Assembly (NCBI GenBank): GCA_002917075.1
Contig: NTMA01000106.1
Location: 1-64,000, forward strand
Origin: Hawksworthiomyces lignivorus
Taxonomy: Eukaryota; Ascomycota; Sordariomycetes; Ophiostomatales; Ophiostomataceae
Direction of reading: 5' to 3'
DNA length: 64,000 bases
Shown piece after piece: positions 55,393 through 64,000 of this stretch. Every line of letters begins with the position of its first letter. Position 1 is the first letter of the stretch. The notes under the pieces are model-generated. The model ran no database searches, was not told where the DNA came from, and saw nothing but the letters and a program-made list of their open reading frames with translations. A program made the translations under genes and the position numbers.

Positions 55393-58300
55393 ATGGCTCC
55401 CATCGCGATTTCGCCGGAGCGCGATGCCGTGGGCAGCCTGACGACGACATTTGACGACACGCTCCGATTCTACCTCAACGGTACGCGGGTTGTTCTCGAT
55501 GAGATCGACCCGGAGGTGACGCTGCTAGAGTACCTGCGGGGCATTGGCCTGACAGGGACAAAACTGTAAGTGTGTGGTCTTGTTGTCCGGCAGCGGTGGG
55601 AGCCGAGTCTAATTTTTGGGGGGGACGCAAACATGCTAACGGTTTCTCACCTCTCTCCAGAGGCTGTGGTGAGGGCGGCTGCGGCGCTTGCACGGTGGTC
55701 GTGAGCCAGTATAACCCGACGACAAAGCAGATCTATCATGCCAGCGTCAACGCGTGCCTGGCGCCGCTGGTCAGCGTCGACGGCAAGCACGTCATCACCA
55801 TCGAGGGCATCGGCAACGTGAAGCAGCCGCACCCGGCGCAGGAGCGCGTGGCCCAGGGCAATGGCAGCCAGTGCGGGTTCTGCACGCCGGGCATCGTGAT
55901 GAGCCTGTACGCGCTGCTGCGGAACAAGGAGGCTCCGACGGAGCACGACATCGAGGAGGCCTTTGACGGCAACCTGTGCCGGTGCACCGGGTACCGGTCG
56001 ATCCTGGACGCGGCGCAGACATTCCGGGCGATCGACGCCGGCAACGGGTGCGCCAAGTCCAAGGCGAACGGCGGCAGCGGGTGCTGCATGGACGGGGCGG
56101 ACGGAGCGGGCGGCGGGGGCGGCTGCTGCAAAGACAAGCAGGCCGACGGCGTCGTCGACCAGCCCATCAAGCGGTTCACGCCGCCGGGGTTTATCGAGTA
56201 CAACCCGGACACGGAGCTGATCTTCCCGCCGGCGCTGAAGCGGCACGAGTACCGGCCGCTGTCGTTTGGCAACAAGCGCAAGCGGTGGTACCGGCCGGTA
56301 ACGGTGGAGCAGCTGCTGGAGATCAAGAGCGCGTTCCCGCAGGCCAAGATCATCGGCGGCAGCTCGGAGACGCAGATCGAGATCAAGTTCAAGGCGCTGA
56401 GCTACCCGGTGTCGGTGTATGTGGGCGACATTGTGGACCTGCGGCAGTACGCGTTCCACGACGACCACGTGGAGGTGGGCGGCAACGTGACGCTGACGGA
56501 CCTGGAGCACCTGGCGGAGCGGGCGGCGCAGCACTACGGGCCGGCGCAGGGCCAGGTGTTTGCGGCCATCAACAAGCAGCTCAAGTTCTTCGCGGGGCGG
56601 CAGATCCGCAACGTCGGCACGCCGGCGGGCAACCTGGTGACGGCGTCGCCCATCTCGGACCTGAATCCGGTGCTGATGGCGGCCGAGGCGGTGGTGGTGG
56701 CCAAGGCGCGGGACGCGACGAGCCCGGCGGGGCCGGCAACGGCGGCCATCGACATCCCCATGTCCGGGTTCTTCCAGGGCTACCGGCGCACGGCGCTGCC
56801 GGCGGACGCGGTGCTGGCAGCGATCCGCATCCCGCTGACGCACGCGACGGGCGAGTACTTTAGGGCGTACAAGCAGGCCAAGCGCAAGGACGACGACATT
56901 GCCATTGTGACGGCGGCGATGCGGGTGCGGCTGGACGCGGACGGCGTGGTGGCGCAGTGCAACCTGGTGTACGGCGGCATGGCGCCGACGACGGCGGCGG
57001 CCAAGACGGCCAACGCGTTCCTGGTGGGGCGGCGGCTGGCGGAGCTGGAGACGCTCGAGGGCGCCATGAACGCGCTGGAGCGCGACTTCAACCTGCCCTT
57101 CTCGGTGCCGGGCGGCATGGCGTCGTACCGGCGGGCGCTGGCGCTCAGCCTGTTCTACCGGTTCTACCACGAGGTGATGGCGGAGCTGGGCGGCGCGGAG
57201 GGCGAAGAGGGCGAAAAAGCAGCCTCGGCAGCAGTGGTGGACCGCGCGGCCGTCGCGGAGCTCGACCGCGACATCTCGACGGGCGAGACGGACAACGACG
57301 CGGCGGTGGACTACGCGCAGGAGATCGTGGGCAAGGCCAACCCGCACGTGGCGGCGCTCAAGCAGACGACGGGCGAGGCGCAGTACACGGACGACATCCC
57401 GCCGCTCAAGAACGAGCTGCACGGCTGCCTGGTGCTGTCCAAGAAGGCGCACGCGCGCATCCTGGCGGTGGACTACGCGCCGGCGCTGGACGTGCCGGGC
57501 GTGGTCGAGGTCGTCGACCGGCGCAACATGCCCAGCGACGCGGCCAACCACTGGGGCGCGCCCAACTTTGACGAGGTCTTCTTCGCCGAGGACGAGGTGC
57601 ACACGGTGGGGCAGCCCATCGCCATGGTGCTGGCGACGACGGCGGCGCGCGCGGCCGAGGGCGCGCGCCTGGTCAGGGTCGACTACGAGGAGCTGCCGGC
57701 CATCTTCACGATGGAGGAGGCCATCGAGCAGGAGAGCTTCTTCGATTTCCACCGGGAGATCCTGAACGGCGAAGACGTGGACGCCGTCTTCCCCAAGTGC
57801 GACTACGTGTTCACGGGCACGACGCGCATGGGCGGCCAGGAGCACTTTTACCTGGAGACGAACGCGGCGCTGGCGGTGCCCAAGCCGGAGGACGGCGAGA
57901 TCGAGATCTTCTCGAGCACGCAGAACCCGAACGAAGCGTAAGTGGCAACCCCCCCCCCCCCCCCCCCCCCCCCCCCAAAAAAAAAGCGGAACAACCTTTA
58001 TGAAATATTGCAGCTAACACTGTTTTTCCTCCTTCTCTAGGCAGGTCTTTGCGGCGCGCGTGTGCGGCGTGCAGGCCAACAAGGTGGTGGTGCGGGTCAA
58101 GCGGCTGGGCGGCGGGTTCGGCGGCAAGGAGACGCGGTCGATCCAGCTGGCGTCGATCGTGGCGCTGGCGGCCAAGACGACGCGGCGGCCGGTGCGGTGC
58201 ATGCTGACGCGGGAGGAGGACATTCTGACGTCGGGCCAGCGGCACCCGTTCCTGAGCAAGTGGAAGGTCGGGGTGAACCGCGACGGCAAGCTGCAGGCGC

Positions 58301-59823
58301 TGGACCTGGCGGTGTACAACAACGCCGGGTGGTCGTGGGACCTGTCGGCGGCGGTGTGCGAGCGGGCGATGACGCACAGCGACAACTGCTACCGGATCCC
58401 CAACGTGCGGATCCGCGGGCGGCTGTGCCGCACCAATACCATGTCGAACACGGCGTTCCGCGGGTTCGGCGGGCCGCAGGGCCTGTTCGTGGCCGAGAGC
58501 TACATGGCCGAGGTGGCGGACCGGCTGGGGATGCCGGTGGAGCGGCTGCGCGCCATCAACATGTACGAGGTGGGCGAGCTGACGCACTTCAACCAGGAGA
58601 TCAAAGACTGGCACGTGCCGCTCATGTACCAGCAGGTGCAGGAGCAGACGGGGTACGCGGCGCGGCGGGAGGCGGTGGAGGCGTTCAACGCGCAGAGCCG
58701 GTGGCGCAAGCGCGGGCTGGCGCTCGTGCCGACCAAGTTTGGCATCTCGTTCACGGCGCTGTGGCTGAACCAGGCGGGCGCGCTGGTGCACGTGTACCAC
58801 GACGGGTCGGTGCTGGTGGCGCACGGCGGCACGGAGATGGGCCAGGGCCTGCACACCAAGATGGCGATGATCGCGGCGCAGGCGCTGGCGGTGCCGCTGG
58901 ACGACGTGTTCATCAGCGAGACGGCCACCAACACGGTGGCCAACGCGTCGGCGACGGCGGCGTCGGCGTCGTCGGACCTCAACGGCTACGCCGTGTTCAA
59001 CGCGTGCCAGCAGCTCAACGAGCGGCTGGCGCCGTACCGGGCCAAGCTGCAGGCGCAGAACGGCGGCAAGCCGGCGACCATGCACGACCTCGCCCACGCC
59101 GCCTACATGGACCGCGTCAACCTGTCGGCGCAGGGCTTCTACAAGACGCCCGAGATCGGCTACGACTGGACGGCCAACCGCGGCAAGATGTTCTTCTACT
59201 TCACGCAGGGCGTGGCGGCGGCCGAGGTCGAGATCGACACGCTCACGGGCACGTGGACCTGCCTGCGCGCCGACGTGCTCATGGATGTCGGCCGCACCAT
59301 CAACCCGGCCATCGACTACGGCCAGATCCAGGGCGCCTTCGTGCAGGGCATGGGCCTCTTCACCATGGAGGAGAGCCCCTGGCTGCGCACCGGGCCCATG
59401 GCCGGCTACCCCTTTGCCCGCGGCCCCGGCGCCTACAAGATCCCCGGCTTCCGCGACGTGCCCCAGGTCTTCAACGTGCGCCTGCTCAAGGGCGTCGAGT
59501 GGGAGGAGCTGCGCACCATCCAGCGCAGCCGCGGCGTCGGCGAGCCCCCCCTCTTCATGGGCAGCAGCGTCTTCTTCGCCATCCGCGACGCGCTCAAGGC
59601 CGCCCGCGCAGAGTACGGCGTCGTGGCCAAGACGGTGGCAGACATTGAGGAGGAGGAGGATGACGACGAGGCGGCGTCAGCCCTCGACAAAGACGACGGC
59701 CTGCTGCGGCTCGAGAGCCCAGCCACGCCAGAGCGCATCCGCCTGTCGTGCGTCGACCCGATCATGGAGCGGGCGCGGGTGGAGGCAAAGCCGGGCGAGA
59801 AGAGCTTCTTCATCTATATCTGA
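55393..59823 (+). CDS. xdh: Xanthine dehydrogenase (purine hydroxylase)
   Basis: Three exons: 55393-55565, 55661-57937 and 58041-59823, 1410 aa. It oxidises hypoxanthine to xanthine to uric acid, using molybdenum cofactor, two 2Fe-2S clusters and FAD. The splice join gives GTKLGCGEGGCGAC (first cluster, about 55-68); the second cluster is QCGFCTPGIVMSLYALLRN and NLCRCTGYR (about 127-168). The FAD domain has KIIGGSSETQIEIKF (about 286); the Mo domain has GEAQYTDDIP, GGGFGGKETRS (about 839), NTAFRGFGGPQG (about 951, with the substrate Arg) and the catalytic Glu in RGVGEPPLFMGSS (about 1317). A Cys/Gly-rich insert lies between the Fe-S and FAD domains. No peroxisomal C-terminal signal is evident (ends SFFIYI), so a cytosolic enzyme is likely. 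Confidence 0.95.
57949..57985. repeat. Poly-C(28)-A(9) tract in xdh intron 2
   Basis: A run of about 28 C followed by 9 A starts 11 bp after the GTAAGT donor of the second xdh intron. It lies wholly within the intron. Confidence 0.9.
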
Positions 59824-61898
59824 GAGACTGCTGCTTGGTACGGTCCTCTCGGACGGCGGTTGGGCAGATTTTTTGGCGGAGAGGCTGCTCTGGTATGAGG
59901 AGCTTACTGGTTCAAATTGTGTACCATTTGGAAAGGGGAAATTATCGTGCCTAGTGAATTTTATTTTTGACAGCTTCTACGAATGCAAACATCATGACAC
60001 GTGAAATAAAGACATCTCCTTATGCCAGCAATCTAGCCATACGTAGATAAGCTGCGTGCCTCTGGTTGTGAAGGAGAGAGAGATCGTTCGAGCTCCCAAG
60101 GGAAGAGGGAAAGTTGATGCAAAGACAGTGCGACAGAGTGATACTGTGTAAAGAAACCACTGTGTACATAGATTACGGAGAAGGTGACACTAAAAATCGT
60201 CGATGCAAGGCGCTAGAGCCCTACGAACCACAGCGGATACTTCTTCCGCACTCTGGTAGAAGCATGGCGCTTTTGTAGCTTTTCTCCGCACGAGCATGCC
60301 TGGCGGCAAGCCAAACTTTGGGGCATGCAAGGGGAGCTTGAGAGCTTTTTGTCCTCGGTAAAAGGAAAAGATGGTCGGGTATCGGGGGGGGGAAGAAGCG
60401 GGAGAGAGCAGAGAAACGAGGGACAATACGGGGTACATGGAGAAGATGTCAACAGCATAAAATTAAAAAAAAAAATTAAAAAAAGAGAAGGGAAAAATAA
60501 AAGTGGGAAAATCGGAAGCCAAGAAAAGTGAGATATGAGAGACGAGCAATTGCCTAGAAAGAGAAAGAGCAAGGCCAACAGGCTGGTTCCTTCCTTTTCA
60601 CAATCTATACATGCAAAGCATACAAACTGATAATGCATACAGATTCATAGCATTTACTTGCAGCAGCAATGAGCAGCAATGCGTCCATTCGAGTATCGTA
60701 CATTGTGGATTTGCAGCTGCATATGGCAGGTGCAAGCAGGTACAGAAGTTATCAGAAGGAAAGCAAGGAGAGGTAACGCTAATGCGTAAACCGCGCTAAT
60801 TCCCAGTGACTGCGGTTCTTCTTTTGATTTGCTCAATTTTGGGAATTTTCTATTTTATTTTCGATTTTATTTTACTTAAATTTTCTCCCCTAATGCGACT
60901 TTTCCTCCCCCCCCCCCTCCATCGGTCCTGCTGTCCGTTCGTAAGTCGGCTTCTGCCCGCCGCCCATTACCCATAGCCCACATCGCCCCCATCGCTCATC
61001 CATCGCCCATCGCCCGCCATCTTTTTGTATATTCCCGTGCTATTTCTGCTACTGGTCTGCTTTCCTTGCTCACGCGAGGATCTTAAATCCTGCGCTATTA
61101 CTTCGTAATCGTACAGCCTCTCTCTGGCTTAGCCGAACTACTCTCATCACCAATTTTTTTCCCTCTTCTAACTTTCTACTCCGACTCTTTTTCACTCTTT
61201 CTTCGTTTTTACAACCCCGCAAATCAATTGGGTCTTAAATCAGTTCGCTCGATTTTTTCGCAAATGCATTTTGCTGGTATCCCAAGTAGAAAGACACTAA
61301 TTAACAAAATATCACATATAAAACATTCCACACCGCGTTGCGCCGACCCACTTCTCTGGCGTTTTTCTTCCTGCCCGCATCCTAGCTGGACACCTCTCTC
61401 CGAACGTCTTCACCTTACGCACAACCAATCCCAAGGAAGAACGACAACTGTCCATATTTGGCCTGCAAGAAGACCAGCCGCCAGCTCGGTACCGATTTCG
61501 AAGAAGCGCTTTGCGAAAGCTGCAACATCACGCGCCCACCACACACCCTAGACGAGACGCTCATTTGCGCATTCCATATTCTTGCGTAACCATCCCTCTT
61601 TCTAGGCCGGAACCAGACGACGGCAAATAAGAATTCAAAACGGGAGAGGAATAGAACAGAAAACGAAAGAAATACCGATCTGGAGGGGTCCGAAAGACCC
61701 AATGGAACTGTAGCCGGGGTGAACACTGCAGAAGTACAGGCGACTTGCCAAGGATCAGCGAACGCAAAGGACTGGTTGACACAGAACTAGTGCCTGAAGG
61801 AACGAGGAGGACGACCCGGAAGCGGAGTACGGAAAGGAAAGGAGAGGGCGAGACGCATAGGAGCGATCAGGGCAAGACTGGAGAAGGAGGCCGAAAGC
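59824..61898. other. Intergenic region xdh / acuK-type gene
   Basis: AATAAA at 60005-60010 may be the xdh poly(A) signal. Bases 60820-61240 are T/C-rich (promoter and leader of the next gene), with a C11 run near 60908. A CCCATCGC-type repeat occurs around 60960-61020. No gene seen. Confidence 0.5.
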
Positions 61899-64000
61899 AT
61901 GGACAAAGAACTTCTGCACAAGACGGCCACCCGCATTGCGCCGGCCGGCCGCGGCGACGGCACGTCTGAAACCAACGGCTTCGGGGAGGGCAACAACACC
62001 TCCGGTAGCGGCGACGGCGCCAAGTCTGGTGGCCAGAAAGCGGGAGCCGCCAGCAACGGCAACCTAGCTGCGGCTGCACTGTCTGATCATAACAACAACA
62101 ACAGTGGCAGCGACGCAGCGCGTACGCCCAAAAAGCGGCGCAAGGTGAATCATGGTGCGTTGTCTCTTCCTTGTGCATGTGGCGTGGGGATGGGAGGGAG
62201 AAGAGTGTCAGGGTGCTGTGCGTGGTCCGCTGTGCCTGATCGGACTGCAACAGCACCTCCGCGCGCGGCTATGCAGTTCGCGTAGCTTCCGTGTTGGATG
62301 CAGCTCTGCAGCTGGCGAAGCCATCGACGCTTCACAGCCCAACGCGCCGGGCACTCTTTCTTCCCTCCTCATGTCACATATCTAGCCCCCCTCCGCCATC
62401 TCTTACTTGCATATATACCTTTTTGCTGACCATCCTTCGGCTTACACAGCATGTGTATACTGCCGTCGATCTGTGAGTTGCTCCCATTCCCAGTTCTTGA
62501 TTTATAAGGCCGCGAGGGACGTTGCGGCGATCGTCTCTTGGCTGTGAGCTGGATCTGCTTTTCAGACGACTATCTGCGCAGTTTCTTCTCTTCTTCTCCC
62601 TGTTAGCTGCCGCACCCGCATAGCGATGTGGGAGACGAGGTCTAGGAGCTGAAGGCTGCAGGCGCGTCGGGCCGCGTAGAAGAGGCCTGATCAGAGCATG
62701 GTCTAAGCCATCCCGCTCTGGTTTGTTTTTACGTCTGAGGGCATGCAGCTATATGGCGAGATATGAGAGATCTGCAGCCAGCCGTGTATTGGCTGTTGCA
62801 TATGCACCAACGCCTTGTTCCTCCTTCCTTTTTGTTGTGAAGAATTGATGCTAACCTGGGAATTTGTCGTATTTTCACAGCATATGACATGCGACCTCGT
62901 AAGTACAGCTCTGTTATCTTCATATAAAGCGCCTCTCGCTGCAGGCTCACCCCTGCTGGTCCTCCCCCTAACTGCTGTCCTCCCACACGAGCTGCCTGTC
63001 CTACTTATTGCCGTTGAAAAACTTCTACATTCTTCCCAACCTTTTTCTTCCCCCAGAGCTTGGCCTTTCTACGCATCACAACTACCCGATGGCCTTTTTC
63101 TTTGTATATTTATTGACGGGCTGCAAACCAGGAACGGCCATGTACGAGGTGTGTCAAGCGCAACATCGGTCATCTCTGCCATGACGAACCCCGAGAGACG
63201 GAATCGAGAAAGTCAAAAAGCGTTGTCGGCACCTCTGTGGCCGACGAATCTGAGGACATTGCAGAACCGCGCTCCTCTCTCGATCAAAAGAGCTCAAACG
63301 CCATGCGCCCTCCGTCTTTCGATGCCGGCCGAGACGCTGCGAAATCAACCTTCAATGCGAGCATCCTCGGCCAAAGCAATCCGCTACAGCTCGTGCGACC
63401 AAATGCAGTTTCTGGACTGCAGTCCAATGTCATGGCTTCAAATGACGTTAACCAGTGTATGTTGTTCTCCTGCAGTTTTTCTTCCCCTTCATTCCTCTTT
63501 TTGCTGTGTTTGCCCTTTTCAGATTTGCTGCTGCTTCTTGTATCTGTCTTTTTTTATCCTTATCTCTCTTGCTGCGTCTTTTATCTCTTCGAGAAGCTCT
63601 TCGTTGCGGATTTTACCTTCTCCATCTTGTTCCCCACAGCCCCTTTTCTTTCTTATTTTTTCCTAGAGCTGTCTATGAGGACAACTAGAAACAAAGCAAG
63701 ACTCACTTGGTATTTGCTCCTACGCTGTCTTATTCTCTAACACTTATCAGTCGGTGGATTCTCGGACGCCTGGTTGACGGCGCAGAACCACTTTCACGAT
63801 ATGCACAACCATCCTAGCTACATGATTGTTCCTGAGGTCAGCGGCGAGCTGCAGTTCCTCAACGATTTCCTCCAAAGCAGCATGGTAGACGATGCCGCTT
63901 ATGTATCAGACGACCAAGGCAACCAACTGCTGAGGAGTGCCCCGCCTGGCGTTCCTACCAACTTTTTGACCAGTGGCACTGCCAACGATGCCAGCAATGC
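61899..64000 (+). CDS. acuK: Zn2Cys6 activator of gluconeogenesis (AcuK/ERT1 type), 5' part
   Basis: Exons: 61899-62154, 62450-62472 (23 nt), 62881-62898 (18 nt), 63132-63456, and 63751 to beyond the window. The splice product reads KKRRKVNH-ACVYCRRS-HMTCDL-ERPCTRCVKRNIGHLCHDEPRE, a complete Zn2Cys6 cluster with six Cys (C-V-Y-C, T-C, P-C-T-R-C, L-C). The downstream block GGFSDAWLTAQNHFHDMHNH and LQFLNDFLQSS matches the AcuK/ERT1 family, which activates gluconeogenic genes such as PEPCK and FBPase on non-fermentable carbon. A C-terminal PAS-like domain is expected outside the window. The N-terminal 80 residues are Gly/Asn/Ser-rich. All exon phases agree. AcuM is the close alternative; both share the cluster. 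Confidence 0.85.

Noticed and set aside
55647..57845. 732-codon minus-strand frame opposite xanthine dehydrogenase
   Set aside because: Arg/Val/Leu/His-rich shadow; real enzyme motifs lie on the plus strand.
1..64000. tRNA, rRNA, CRISPR, bacterial-type promoters or ribosome sites
   Set aside because: No cloverleaf with intact B-box, no rRNA-like blocks, and the genome is eukaryotic, so bacterial signals do not apply.

Overview
This window comes from a filamentous ascomycete (Pezizomycotina, most likely a Sordariomycete). The evidence is the short GT-AG introns (about 50-250 bp, often with CTAAC-type branch sites), CT-rich leaders, GC-rich exons, and gene families specific to filamentous fungi (PPG1 with an acidic insert, AcuK-type regulator, HET and NACHT incompatibility-type genes). 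The identification rests on protein motifs recognised by eye; no database search was run.

Left arm (1-41 kb), mostly conserved single-copy genes: the 3' exon of the mitochondrial i-AAA protease (yme1/iap-1), an extended-SDR reductase (GRE2 type), ORC6, a secretory EF-hand protein, the PP2A-like phosphatase PPG1, the nonsense-mediated-decay factor UPF3, an unidentified coiled-coil protein, a roughly 5.7 kb gene-sparse stretch, an unidentified basic Tyr/Arg-rich protein, a TRF/Myb telobox protein (TBF1 type), an NAD(P) aldehyde dehydrogenase, DASH subunit DAD1, Rho4 GTPase, elongin C, and the lariat-debranching enzyme DBR1.

Accessory island (about 41-55.4 kb), lower GC and gene-poor: an NACHT (STAND/NLR) protein, a HET-domain protein, and then a divergent, head-to-head pair of broken genes. 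One of the pair is an NACHT-WD40 NLR pseudogene on the minus strand. The other is a HeLo-like-type gene on the plus strand whose frame is interrupted only by TAA/TAG stops. The NLR N-terminus and the effector C-terminus carry the same short G/N/Q-rich motif (FGDQNRGS...VG.N.GT). This is the architecture of a fungal amyloid signalosome: an NLR passes an amyloid fold to a cell-death effector. Both halves appear inactivated, with nonsense codons that fit C-to-T change at CpA (RIP-like). I regard this as the most interesting system in the window.

Right arm (55.4-64 kb): xanthine dehydrogenase (purine catabolism, three exons) and the 5' part of an AcuK/ERT1-type Zn2Cys6 activator of gluconeogenesis, whose zinc cluster is split over very small exons; it runs off the end of the window.

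No tRNA, rRNA, CRISPR or intact transposon was recognised. Intergenic stretches are described as separate entries.
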